A DNA stretch of 64,000 nt from positions 496,001 to 560,000 of the forward strand of contig NZ_JAERRG010000001.1 of NCBI RefSeq assembly GCF_016741935.1, given 5' to 3'. This document shows, one piece after another, positions 9,034 through 16,821 of this stretch; positions within the stretch are counted from its first letter, which is position 1; each line of letters begins with the position of its first letter. The notes beneath the pieces are model-generated. The model was given only the letters and a program-made list of their open reading frames with translations, ran no database searches and was not told the DNA's origin. The translations under genes and the position numbers were made by a program. This DNA comes from Streptomyces endocoffeicus (GTDB taxonomy: Bacteria; Actinomycetota; Actinomycetes; Streptomycetales; Streptomycetaceae).

Positions 9034-9984
9034 ATGACCGAAAACCTCATCACCACCCCCTTCGGGGCCCGGACGACCGCCGCCGAGGTCCTGGACGGCG
9101 TCGACCTCACCGGCGAACGCGCCATCGTCACCGGAGCGGCCTCCGGCATCGGACGCGAAACCGCACGTGTCCTGGCCACCGCGGGTGCCGAGGTCACCAT
9201 CGGCGTCCGCGACCTGGCGGCGGGCGCGCGGGCCGCCGAGGAGATCTCCCCGGCGAGCGGCCCGGGAGCGGTGCACGCCACCATGCTCGACCTCGCCGAC
9301 CAGAGTTCGGTGCGCGCCTTCGTGGCCGCTTGGCGCGGGCCGCTGCACATCCTGGTCCTCAACGCCGGTGTGATGGCCTCGCCACTTCAGCGGACGAGGG
9401 AGGGCTGGGAGACGCAGTTCGCCACCAACCATCTCGGCCACTTCGCCCTCGCCACCGGTCTGCACGGCGCCCTGACGGCAGCCCGTGGCGCACGAGTGGT
9501 CGCGGTCAGCTCGGTCGGCCACGTCAACGGCGATGTGCTCTTCGACGACATCAACTTCGAGCACCACCCCTACGACCCGTGGGCGGCCTACAGCCAGTCC
9601 AAGACCGCCAACGTCCTGTTCGCCGTCGAGGCGAGCCGCCGCTGGGCATCCGATCAGATCGCCGTCAACGCCCTCAACCCCGGCCGGATCACGAACACCC
9701 GGCTCGGCCGCCACATCGGGGACATCTCCCGCAGCCCCGCCTCGTTCGACCCCACCAGCACCGACGTGTCCTGGAAGAACATCGAGCAGGGGGCCGCGAC
9801 CTCCGTACTGCTCGCCGCCTCCCCGCTGACCGAGGGCGTGACCGGCCGGTACTTCGAGGACTGCGACGAGGCCGGACCCCATCAGCCCGGTGTCCGGCGC
9901 GGAGTGGCCGCCCACGCGCTGGACACTCAGCAAGCGGCCCGCCTGTGGCAGATCTCCCTCGACCTGCTCGCGGCCGCCGCCTGA
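9034..9984 (+). CDS. short-chain dehydrogenase/reductase (extended retinol-dehydrogenase-like SDR)
   Basis: 316 residues: Rossmann motif TGAASGIG near 33-40, LNAGVM, and catalytic SxxxxK elements including AYSQSKTANV. The sequence type (FATNHLGHFAL, QSKTANVLFAVE) is the SDR group often annotated as oxidoreductase/light-dependent-reductase-like. ATG 9034 has GGAG eight bases upstream. It is paired with the divergent TetR. A homologue of the same subgroup lies at 29876-30865. Substrate unknown. Confidence 0.87.
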   Translation: MTENLITTPFGARTTAAEVLDGVDLTGERAIVTGAASGIGRETARVLATAGAEVTIGVRDLAAGARAAEEISPASGPGAVHATMLDLADQSSVRAFVAAWRGPLHILVLNAGVMASPLQRTREGWETQFATNHLGHFALATGLHGALTAARGARVVAVSSVGHVNGDVLFDDINFEHHPYDPWAAYSQSKTANVLFAVEASRRWASDQIAVNALNPGRITNTRLGRHIGDISRSPASFDPTSTDVSWKNIEQGAATSVLLAASPLTEGVTGRYFEDCDEAGPHQPGVRRGVAAHALDTQQAARLWQISLDLLAAAA

Positions 9985-10020
9985 CCACGCCATCCCGCAC
10001 GGGGTCCGACGGGACGAGAA

Positions 10021-10944
10021 CTACCGCTTGTACGGATCCCCGTCAGGGAGCCATGCGTCCGGCGCGTGGATGCCGAAGTCGCCGACGCCTTCCGTCAGGG
10101 CGTCCACGGTGCTCAGTACGGCCGGGCGGAGTTCTTCCCGGCGCCAGACGAGGGACCAGGTCCAATAGACCTTCGGCTCGACCACGGGACGCATGACCAG
10201 GTCGGGCGGCAGTGAAGTGGTCTGGCCCTTGGGCGAGTTGAGGACGGGCCGCCCGCGGTGGCGTACGTGGTCGAAGAACACGGGGCCGGTGATGCCGCCG
10301 TCCGCGATGCGCACCGCGGTGGCGCCGGTGTCGGCGGCCAGCCGCTCCGCGTAGTCGTTCCAGGACACCCATGTGGTGGCGTCGTCGTCCAGCAGCACGA
10401 CGGTGTCCCGGGCGCGGACCTCGCCGGTGTCCTGCCCGGCCGAGACGGCGTAGAGCCGGTCCGCGCCGATCAGCCGGGCGCTGAGTCCGCGCTTCTCCAG
10501 ATCGTCCGTACGAATCCAGCACACCGCGAGGTCGAGACTGCCGTCCGCGACACGGGCGGCCTGGGCGTGGGAGGGCGCGACCCATGCGTCGATGTGCAGG
10601 CGCGCCACGGACGAGGCACGGGCGGTCAGGTCCGAGGGCAGCCAATTCACGTATCCGAGCCGGACCGGTTCCGAGCCCGCGATCCGCGCGGCGCGGTTGC
10701 GGAGATCGTCGGCGCGGTCGAGCAGGTCCCGGGTGTGCGGGAGCAGGGCCGCTCCGGCCGGAGTGAGGGCCACCGAACGGCGGTCGCGGTCGAAGAGCCG
10801 GACGCCGAGGTCCCGTTCCAGCGCCTTGATCTGCTGGGACAGGGAGGGACCCGCGATAAGGAGCCGCTCCGCGGCCCGGCCGAAGTTCAGCTCCTCGGCC
10901 ACAGCGACGAAATACCGCAACTGGCGCAGCTCCACGATCGCCAT
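10021..10944 (-). CDS. LysR-family transcriptional regulator
   Basis: 307 residues. The N-terminal HTH (LRQLRYFVAVAEELNFGRAA, GPSLSQQIKALE) is typical. The effector half begins near residue 90. It converges on the SDR gene (36-bp gap) and faces away from the tetR at 10995, so its target is not evident. The ATG at 10944 gives the canonical MAIVELRQLRYF start; the frame is open further upstream but lacks family sequence there. Confidence 0.85.
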   Translation of the reverse strand: MAIVELRQLRYFVAVAEELNFGRAAERLLIAGPSLSQQIKALERDLGVRLFDRDRRSVALTPAGAALLPHTRDLLDRADDLRNRAARIAGSEPVRLGYVNWLPSDLTARASSVARLHIDAWVAPSHAQAARVADGSLDLAVCWIRTDDLEKRGLSARLIGADRLYAVSAGQDTGEVRARDTVVLLDDDATTWVSWNDYAERLAADTGATAVRIADGGITGPVFFDHVRHRGRPVLNSPKGQTTSLPPDLVMRPVVEPKVYWTWSLVWRREELRPAVLSTVDALTEGVGDFGIHAPDAWLPDGDPYKR

Positions 10945-10994
10945 GCTACCTGCCGTGGGAGGCGACACCCATGAGCCGGTCAGCGGCCGTCACC

Positions 10995-11612
10995 TCAGGC
11001 GCCGACCGGTGCCTGAGGTGTACGAGCTCCCAGCAACGCCAGGCAGTTCGGCCACACCGCGCTGAGCCGGGAAGCGTTGTTGTAGAGCTTGGCGAACAGG
11101 ACCTGGCCCTCGAGCTGCGCGACCACGGACCGAGCGGCCTCGCGGGTGTCGGCGACGGTGACCTCGTCGCGCTCGGCGGCATCGGCGATGACCGAGTCGA
11201 CCATCTCGACCTGGGTCTCGAAGATCTCCTGCAGCCGCTGGCGGACGGCTTCGGTCTGGTTGCTCATCTCCAGGGTGAGGTTCCCGAACATGCAGCCCGA
11301 AACGGTCCCGCAGCTCCGCTGGCCGGCGAGCTGGGCGGCCTCCGTCTCCTCGAACAGCTGCCGTAGCCGTTGCAGCGGCCGCGCGTCGCTGTTCAGGATG
11401 CGAGTCCAGTCGTGCCGCTGGGCGGTCCAGTGCTCGTCGATCACGGCCAGCGCGAGGGCCTCCTTGGACTCGAAGAAGTAGTAGAAACTGCCCTTGGGCA
11501 CCCCGGCCGCCTTGCAGATCTCGGCCACTCCCAGAGCCGAGTAGCCGCGCAGCTCGATGAGCGCCCGCGCAGCGCTGAGGATCTTCTCCCTGGCATCGCT
11601 CGTCCGTCCCAT
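10995..11612 (-). CDS. TetR-family repressor (AcrR/NemR-like)
   Basis: 205 residues: TetR HTH at residues 8-55 (ILSAARALIELRGYSALGVAEICKAAGVPKGSFYYFF), then a TetR_C domain with Cys residues in SCGTVSGCMFGNL, an arrangement seen in NemR/AcuR-like sensors of electrophiles. It is divergent from the SnoaL-like gene. The spacer contains ACGACCGATCGAC and GACCGGTC sites, and a closely similar palindrome lies before the SDR at 15127, so it may control both units. Ligand unknown; an electrophile or quinone would fit the Cys residues and the neighbouring reductases. Confidence 0.88.
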   Translation of the reverse strand: MGRTSDAREKILSAARALIELRGYSALGVAEICKAAGVPKGSFYYFFESKEALALAVIDEHWTAQRHDWTRILNSDARPLQRLRQLFEETEAAQLAGQRSCGTVSGCMFGNLTLEMSNQTEAVRQRLQEIFETQVEMVDSVIADAAERDEVTVADTREAARSVVAQLEGQVLFAKLYNNASRLSAVWPNCLALLGARTPQAPVGA

Positions 11613-11620
11613 GTTGCCAG

Positions 11621-11662
11621 TATACGACCGATCGACTACCTTTTTACTAGACCGGTCATCTA
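11621..11662. promoter_or_regulatory. candidate TetR operators upstream of SnoaL-like gene
   Basis: TATACGACCGATCGACTA at 11621-11638 and TAGACCGGTCATCTA at 11648-11662 lie between the divergent starts at 11612 and 11680. The first shares ACGACCG(A/G)TCGAC with 15191-15206, before another transcription unit. The core GACCGGTC is the palindromic type commonly bound by this TetR group. Confidence 0.6.
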
Positions 11663-11679
11663 TCACAGGAGCTGACGCC

Positions 11680-12072
11680 ATGAGTGACGCCATGAGTACT
11701 GACGCGGTGAACGACCCGATGCACGAGGTGCTGAGACGCTGGCAGGCCGCTTTCGACAGCCACCAGGCGGACGTCATGGCCGACCTGTTCACACCCGACG
11801 CCCTCTTCCAGGGGTTCGGCCCCGAGACGCTCTCCGGCCGGGACGCGGTGCGCGGCTACTACGAGGCCGTTCCGGACTACCGCAGGGCGCATCTCGGGGA
11901 GGTCCACGGCTACCGGATCGGCGAGCACGTGGCCGGTGGCTTCGCCGACGTCACCTTCCGGGATCCGACGGGCTGGGAGGCCCCGGTGCACCTGTCGCTG
12001 GTCCTCCAGCACGAGGGCGGCGGTTGGCGGATCCGCCAGTACCACGTCTCCCGGATCGTCGCTGATCACTGA
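11680..12072 (+). CDS. SnoaL-like / nuclear transport factor 2-fold protein
   Basis: 130 residues with the SnoaL/DUF4440 pattern: a helical start (MHEVLRRWQAAFDSHQADVMADLFTPDALFQGFGP), then curved sheet with HLSLVLQHEGGGWRIRQYHVS. Family members are small barrels used as isomerases, cyclases or ligand binders; no specific active site is assigned. The ATG at 11680 has AGGAG eight bases upstream. It is probably co-transcribed with the muconolactone-isomerase-like gene 81 bp downstream, under the divergent TetR. Confidence 0.75.
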   Translation: MSDAMSTDAVNDPMHEVLRRWQAAFDSHQADVMADLFTPDALFQGFGPETLSGRDAVRGYYEAVPDYRRAHLGEVHGYRIGEHVAGGFADVTFRDPTGWEAPVHLSLVLQHEGGGWRIRQYHVSRIVADH

Positions 12073-12153
12073 GGTCGGCGACGATCCACGCAAGGCCGGG
12101 TCGGGCACACCGCACGGCCTCGTCCCCCACCGGGACCCGAGAGAGGAAAAGCC

Positions 12154-12456
12154 ATGGAAGAGTTCCTGGTCGAGCTCACCACCACCGTCCCCGAGGGCAC
12201 CGACCCGGCCGAGGTCGACCGTCGCCGTGCGGCCGAAGCGGTACGGGCCCGGGAGCTGACCGCCGCCGGCCACCTGGCCAGGCTGTGGCGTCCGGTGGGT
12301 GAACCGCGCAGCATCGGTCTGTGGCGGGCCGCCGACGAGGCCGAGCTGCACGAGAAGGTGCTCGGTACGCTGCCCCTGTGGCCCTGGATGACCGCGGTGG
12401 TCACCGCCGTTCGGCCGCATCCCAATGACCCGGGTGGGGCCGGCGTCACCGGCTGA
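12154..12456 (+). CDS. muconolactone Delta-isomerase-like protein
   Basis: 100 residues matching the small muconolactone isomerase (CatC-like, MIase) domain: EEFLVELTTTVPEG start, RARELTAAGHLARLWR and GLWRAADEAELHEKVLGTLPLWPWM. CatC isomerises muconolactone in the beta-ketoadipate route, but many stand-alone homologues beside SDRs have unknown roles. No catA or catB lies next to it; an intradiol dioxygenase is 8 kb away. GAGAGG precedes the ATG. It ends two bases before the converging SDR stop. Confidence 0.75.
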   Translation: MEEFLVELTTTVPEGTDPAEVDRRRAAEAVRARELTAAGHLARLWRPVGEPRSIGLWRAADEAELHEKVLGTLPLWPWMTAVVTAVRPHPNDPGGAGVTG

Positions 12457-12457
12457 G

Positions 12458-13171
12458 TCAGTGGCCGGCGCTCTGGCCGCCGTCCACGTGCATGATCTCG
12501 CCGGTGACGAACGGGGCGTTCTCGAGGTAGACGATCGCGTTGACCACATCGTCGATCTCCCCCATCCGGCCGAGCGGGTGCATCGCGGCGAGGGCCTCGT
12601 ATGTCTCGGGCGGATGCATGGGAGTGCGGATGGTGCCCAGTGCGACGGTGTTGACCCGGATGCCACGGGCCGCGTACTCGATCGCCAGAGCCCTGGTGAC
12701 CGCGTTCAGACCGCCTTTGGTCAGCGAGGCGAGCGCTGAGAGCGTCTGTGAGTTGGCGTGGTCGACCAGGCTGGTGGAGAGGTTCACCACGTGGCCGCCG
12801 CCGTCCCGGGAGAGCATCGCGGCCACGGCGCCGCGGGAGGTTTCGAAGAAGCCACGCAGGTTGACCCCGGTCACGAGGTCGTAGTCCTCGTCGGTGAAGT
12901 CGGTGAACGGCTTGGAGACGAAGACCCCGGCGTTGTTGACGAGCGTGTCGATCCGTCCGAACCGGGCCAGGGTCGCGTCGACGATATGGGCGCCGACGCC
13001 CGGCTCGGCCACGTCACCGCTGACGGTCAGCACGCTGGGATCGCTCGACTCGTCCAGGGAGCGGGCGGTCGCGGTAACCGCGTAGCCGAGCTCGCGGTAG
13101 GCGGAGACCAGGGCGGCGCCGATCCCTCGGGAAGCCCCGGTGACGATGGCGACCTTCTGCACGGTGTTCAT
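12458..13171 (-). CDS. SDR-fold protein lacking the catalytic tyrosine (paralogue 1)
   Basis: 237 residues: Rossmann TGASRGIG at 11-18, NNAG, and a C-terminal GGQSAGH. The usual YxxxK is ASLTK: the lysine stays but the tyrosine position is alanine. The whole region reads STSLVDHANSQTLSALASLTKG. The paralogue at 14414-15127 has the same change, so this is a subfamily trait and not decay. It may be an SDR with altered chemistry or a non-catalytic binder. Its stop lies beside the muconolactone-isomerase-like gene. A strong terminator separates its start from the gene upstream, so it probably has its own promoter. Confidence 0.85.
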   Translation of the reverse strand: MNTVQKVAIVTGASRGIGAALVSAYRELGYAVTATARSLDESSDPSVLTVSGDVAEPGVGAHIVDATLARFGRIDTLVNNAGVFVSKPFTDFTDEDYDLVTGVNLRGFFETSRGAVAAMLSRDGGGHVVNLSTSLVDHANSQTLSALASLTKGGLNAVTRALAIEYAARGIRVNTVALGTIRTPMHPPETYEALAAMHPLGRMGEIDDVVNAIVYLENAPFVTGEIMHVDGGQSAGH

Positions 13172-13340
13172 TCGACCACCGCTCTCTCCGGTTCAGGCGG
13201 TAGTGGCGATCCGGGCCGCGGCGCCGGGCAGGTGCGCCGGGAAGTGCGCCCATTCCGCCGAGGGGCCGCTCGATGGATTCAGGTCCCAGGCGCGGCTGCT
13301 GCCGTTGTCTCCATCATGCGCCCGACAGCGGCGCACCCGC

Positions 13341-13388
13341 ACGCCGGGGCGCCGGCACCGGATCCCCCCGGTGCCGGCGCCCCGGCGT
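13341..13388 (-). terminator. strong intrinsic terminator-like hairpin
   Basis: A perfect 21-bp GC-rich stem (13341-13361 with 13368-13388) and a six-base loop ATCCCC. It lies just past the stop of the leftward gene ending at 13409. It lacks a T-tract, as is common for Streptomyces terminators. Confidence 0.8.
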
Positions 13389-13408
13389 GTCACGTCAGGT
13401 GGCAGGGG

Positions 13409-14053
13409 TCAGTCGAAGAGCGGGCCGACGGCGCGGCTGCGCTTGATCTCGTAGAAGCCGGGTATGGAGGCGACGGCGAGGGTCCCGTCCCACAGGCGGG
13501 CCGCCTCCTCGCCCTTGGGCGCCGGTGTGACGACGGGACCGAAGAAGGCCACCTTGCCCGACGGCGTGTGCGGACCCGGCACGGCGATGATGGGGCTGCC
13601 CACTTCCGAACCGACCAGGGTGATGCCCTCGCGATGCGACAGGCGCAGTGCTTCGTCGTAGGCGTCGGTGTCACCCGCGTCGGCGAGGTCGGCGGGCAAC
13701 CCGACCTCGCCGAGCGCCGCTTCAATGGTGGCGCGTGTCCTGGGTTCCTGGTTGAGGTGGTATCGGGTGCCGAGAGCGGTGTAGAGGGGCTCCGTTACGT
13801 CGGCGCCGAAGGCGATCCGCGCCGCGATCAGGGTGCGGATCGGCGCCCAGGCCCGGTCCATGAGGTCGCGGATGTGTTCCGGCAGTTCGTCCAGGCGCGT
13901 CTCGTTGAGGACCGCCAGGCTCATGACGTGCCAGGTGATGTCGACGGGCCGGGCCCCGCCGACCTCGAGCATCCAGCGGGAGGTCAGCCACGTCCATGGG
14001 CAGACGGGGTCGAACCAGAAGTCGACCGGCAGGGGCGACGATGCAGGGGGCAT
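13409..14053 (-). CDS. mycothiol-dependent nitroreductase/DsbA-like protein (Rv2466c family), monothiol
   Basis: 214 residues matching mycobacterial Rv2466c: DFWFDPVCPWTW near residues 10-21, then SRWMLEV, ITWHVMSLAVLNE, DRAWAPIR and a C-terminal FYEIKRSRAVGPLFD. Rv2466c has CPWC; here the second cysteine is threonine (CPWT), so only a monothiol/mycothiol mechanism is possible. The thioredoxin fold with helical insert is implied by family. It lies just below an SDR relic in a cluster of redox enzymes, which fits reduction of electrophilic or nitro-aromatic substrates with mycothiol. Confidence 0.85.
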   Translation of the reverse strand: MPPASSPLPVDFWFDPVCPWTWLTSRWMLEVGGARPVDITWHVMSLAVLNETRLDELPEHIRDLMDRAWAPIRTLIAARIAFGADVTEPLYTALGTRYHLNQEPRTRATIEAALGEVGLPADLADAGDTDAYDEALRLSHREGITLVGSEVGSPIIAVPGPHTPSGKVAFFGPVVTPAPKGEEAARLWDGTLAVASIPGFYEIKRSRAVGPLFD

Positions 14054-14068
14054 GTGGTGTCCAGTGGT

Positions 14069-14343
14069 TCAGTGGTCGGTCGGGAAGTCGGTGGAAGCCG
14101 TCAGCTGGGCCCAGGCGTCGATGTCGTCATCGGCTCGAAGACGGCGTCGTAGTCGGGGATGCCGCGCGGGACGCGGACCAGCTCCATCCCGGTCGCGCGG
14201 CCGGGTGCGAGCGCCTCGAACGCACGGATCTGGTCCGGCTCGCGGACGGTGCCGACGGCCCGGTGCCCGGCGGCCAGCGCCTCCTGGGCGAAGGCGCGTC
14301 CGAGACCGCCGCCGACACCGATGATGAGGAAAATCTTGCTCAT
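14069..14343 (-). pseudogene. SDR relic with internal deletion and frameshift
   Basis: The first 50 or so residues are an SDR N-terminus (SKIFLIIGVGGGLGRAFAQE). The frame then stops at 14101 after only 80 residues. Shifting frame near 14130 gives a good SDR C-terminus (DDIDAWAQLTASTDFPTDH) that ends at 14069. The whole middle, including the active site, is missing. Both ends survive in order, so this is a deleted and frameshifted gene and not a short functional one. It sits between the terminator at 14371-14401 and the Rv2466c-like gene. Confidence 0.7.
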
Positions 14344-14370
14344 GGAAACTTCCGTGTGAGGGCAAGGGCG

Positions 14371-14401
14371 TGCCCGGGCGCCCCGTACCGGCGCCCGGGC
14401 A
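14371..14401 (-). terminator. intrinsic terminator-like hairpin after SDR paralogue 2
   Basis: Perfect 12-bp stem TGCCCGGGCGCC / GGCGCCCGGGCA with a seven-base loop, 13 bp past the stop of the leftward SDR gene. Confidence 0.7.
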
Positions 14402-14413
14402 GGCGGTCCGGGG

Positions 14414-15127
14414 TCAGTGGCCGGCGCTCTGGCCTCCGTCGACATGGAGGATCTCGCCGGTGACGAACGGGGCGTTCTCCAGGTAGACGACGGCGTCGAC
14501 GATGTCGCCGATCTCGCCCATCCGCCCGACCGGGTGGAGGGCGGCGAGTGTGTCGTGGTACTCCGCCGGGTGCATCGGCGTCCTGATGATGCCGAGGGAG
14601 ACGGCGTTGCTGCGTATGCCGCGGGTGGCGTATTCGATGGCCAGGGCCTTGGTGGCCGACTGCAGTCCGCCCTTGGTGAGGGAGGCCAGTACGGAGGTGA
14701 CCGCGGAGTGGGCGTGGTCGACCAGGCTGGTGGTGATCTGGACGATGTGTCCGCCGCCCTGGCGGAGCATCTGCTCGGTGGCGAGCTGGGTGATGCGGAA
14801 GAAGCCGCTGAGATTGACGCCGGTGACCGTGTCGTAGTCCGCCTGCGTGTACTCGGTGAAGGGCTTGGCGACGAAGACGCCGGCGTTGTTGACCAGGGTG
14901 TCGATGCGGCCGAAGCGCTCGATGGCGGCACCGGCCACGCGCTCGGCGGTGGCGGGGTCGGCGATGTCGCCCTGGACGGTGAGGATCTCGGGATCGGAAG
15001 CGGGGGCGATCCCGCGTGAGGTGGCGACGACGGCGTAGCCGAGCTTGCGGTACGCCTCGACCAGGCCCGCGCCGATGCCCTGGGACGCTCCGGTGATGAC
15101 GGCGACCTTCTGGCCGGAAGTGCTCAT
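14414..15127 (-). CDS. SDR-fold protein lacking the catalytic tyrosine (paralogue 2)
   Basis: 237 residues, strongly similar to the protein of 12458-13171 from end to end (same length, same GGQSAGH tail). Rossmann TGASQGIG and NNAG are intact, but the active-site stretch is VLASLTKGG, so alanine replaces the catalytic tyrosine while the lysine remains. The two genes flank the SDR relic and the Rv2466c-like gene and probably arose by local duplication. The palindrome TAGACGACCGGTCGAC, 64 bp before the start, resembles the operators of the TetR at 10995. Confidence 0.85.
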   Translation of the reverse strand: MSTSGQKVAVITGASQGIGAGLVEAYRKLGYAVVATSRGIAPASDPEILTVQGDIADPATAERVAGAAIERFGRIDTLVNNAGVFVAKPFTEYTQADYDTVTGVNLSGFFRITQLATEQMLRQGGGHIVQITTSLVDHAHSAVTSVLASLTKGGLQSATKALAIEYATRGIRSNAVSLGIIRTPMHPAEYHDTLAALHPVGRMGEIGDIVDAVVYLENAPFVTGEILHVDGGQSAGH

Positions 15128-15190
15128 GGTGACTGTCTCCAGTGGGGTGGGTTGTCCGGACCGGCGCTGATCACCGGCCCTCCACGAACA

Positions 15191-15206
15191 TAGACGACCG
15201 GTCGAC
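15191..15206. promoter_or_regulatory. operator matching that of the TetR at 10995-11612
   Basis: TAGACGACCGGTCGAC contains the perfect 10-bp palindrome CGACCGGTCG at 15195-15204. Apart from one central base it equals ACGACCGATCGAC in the tetR-SnoaL spacer. It stands upstream of SDR paralogue 2. Confidence 0.6.
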
Positions 15207-15274
15207 AAACAACCAGGAACGGCGAGCGCGTCCCGCCTCCCCCGCACCGCTGTGACCTGCGGTGGGAGGCAGCG

Positions 15275-15411
15275 CCTACCAGATGGGAGGAAGCCGGTCA
15301 CAGGGATGCCCTGGTCAGACCGGTCCATCCGGGACATCGAGGCCGAGGAGAGGAGGTCCGCACCCCCGCGTGCGCGTGGCCCGTAAGAGGCCGGGCCTAC
15401 CAGGAGGGAGG
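15275..15411. promoter_or_regulatory. paired palindromic sites before an MFS exporter
   Basis: Two related 16-bp sites, CCTACCAGATGGGAGG (15275-15290) and CCTACCAGGAGGGAGG (15396-15411), each followed by AAGCCG and 121 bp apart. The half-site pattern CCT-CCA-TGG-AGG is an imperfect palindrome. They occupy the 386-bp gap between the divergent SDR (start 15127) and MFS gene (start 15514). The regulator is not identified. Confidence 0.5.
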
Positions 15412-15513
15412 AAGCCGATCGTGGCATTCGCCCTGGTGGCGGGCGCAGTCTGAGGCCATGGGAGCGCAACGCCACCCAGGCTTCCGTACCGCGAAACCGT
15501 CAAGGACCACATC

Positions 15514-16803
15514 GTGACCGCAGCGCCTCCGCGCCCCCATGCCACCGGCTCCCGGGGCGTCCGCCACTCGCCCTGGGCCCATGTCGCGCAGGCCGCCGCC
15601 GCGCTGGGGGCGGGCATGGGTGTCGGCCGTTTCGTCTACACCCCGATCCTTCCCCTGATGCACACTCAGGCCGGGCTGTCCGCCGCGACGGGTGCGAATC
15701 TCGCCACCGCCAACTACGTCGGCTATCTGATCGGCGCGCTCGCCGGGACCTTCCTGCCGCGTCTGATGCGCTCCCCCGCCGTACTGCGGAGTTGTCTGGT
15801 GCTGCTGTCGGTGTCCCTGGCCGCGATGCCACTGACCCACGCCACCGGTGTATGGCTGCTGCTCCGGCTGTGCGCGGGCGTGGTGAGCGCGGTGATCTTC
15901 GTCATCGCCGTCAGCTCGCTGCTCAGCCATCTGCGCGACCATCCCGCCCACTTGCCCGGGTGGGCCTTCGGCGGAGTCGGGGCAGGGATCGCCCTGTCCG
16001 GGGCGCTCGTCCTCGCCCTGCGCACCATCGCGGACTGGCAGGCCGCGTGGTGGGCCTCCGCCATGCTGAGCGCGCTGCTCGCCGTTCCCGCGTGGTTCCT
16101 GCGGCCGGAACCCGCGCCCCCGTCGGCGTCCGCCACCCCGGCGGCCGGAGCGGAACGGCGGGAGACCGGCCCGCGCACTCATCGCTGGTTCACCGCGCTC
16201 TTCGCCTCGTACACGCTGGAGGGCGTCGGCTACATCATCGCCGGTACCTTCCTGGTGGCCGCGATCGACCAGAGTTCCCCCGGCTGGATCGGCAGCGGCG
16301 CCTGGGTGCTGGTGGGCCTCGCGGCCATTCCGTCCTCCGCGCTGTGGGCGGGACTGGGGCGGCGCTGGTCCCGCCCCAGCCTCCTGCTGGCCGCGCTGGG
16401 CGTCCAGGCCGTCGGCATCGCCCTGCCCGCGCTGATCGGTGGCGTCGCCGCGGCGCTGATCTCCGCGGTGCTCTTCGGCGCCACGTTCATCGGCGTCAGC
16501 ACCCTCGCGCTCGCGACCGGCGCGCATCTGCGCTTCCCCCGCGCGGTCGCGCTGCTGACGGCCGGATATTCGGTGGGCCAGATCCTCGGCCCGCTGGTCG
16601 CCACCCCGCTGCTGCGCCACGGGTACCACCAGGCCCTGCTCCTCGCGGCCGCCGTCGTGCTGGCGTCCGCCGTGGCGGCCGCCCTCCTCCGGATCGGGTT
16701 CCCCCACCACATGCCCGCGCTCGGCCACCCGGTCGTCCGCGCGGAGGCCGCACCCGACCGGCAGTCCACGGGCCTCGGCACCGCCGAGGCCCGGGCGGAC
16801 TGA
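15514..16803 (+). CDS. YbfB/YjiJ-family MFS transporter
   Basis: 429 residues with about 12 TM segments. The first segment (LGAGMGVGRFVYTPILPLM) and the ANYVGYLIGAL motif in TM2 are typical of the YbfB/YjiJ MFS family. The GTG at 15514 follows a weak purine-rich stretch. The gene stands alone behind two palindromic sites. It converges on the E1-like gene with an 18-bp gap. Substrate unknown; many homologues sit beside regulators of aromatic or drug efflux. Confidence 0.82.
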   Translation: MTAAPPRPHATGSRGVRHSPWAHVAQAAAALGAGMGVGRFVYTPILPLMHTQAGLSAATGANLATANYVGYLIGALAGTFLPRLMRSPAVLRSCLVLLSVSLAAMPLTHATGVWLLLRLCAGVVSAVIFVIAVSSLLSHLRDHPAHLPGWAFGGVGAGIALSGALVLALRTIADWQAAWWASAMLSALLAVPAWFLRPEPAPPSASATPAAGAERRETGPRTHRWFTALFASYTLEGVGYIIAGTFLVAAIDQSSPGWIGSGAWVLVGLAAIPSSALWAGLGRRWSRPSLLLAALGVQAVGIALPALIGGVAAALISAVLFGATFIGVSTLALATGAHLRFPRAVALLTAGYSVGQILGPLVATPLLRHGYHQALLLAAAVVLASAVAAALLRIGFPHHMPALGHPVVRAEAAPDRQSTGLGTAEARAD

Positions 16804-16821
16804 CCTCCGCCTCAGCCGACT

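Noticed and set aside
15262..15453. 63-codon ORF in the SDR-MFS gap
   Set aside because: Gly/Arg-rich, no family, and it covers the palindromic sites; likely non-coding.
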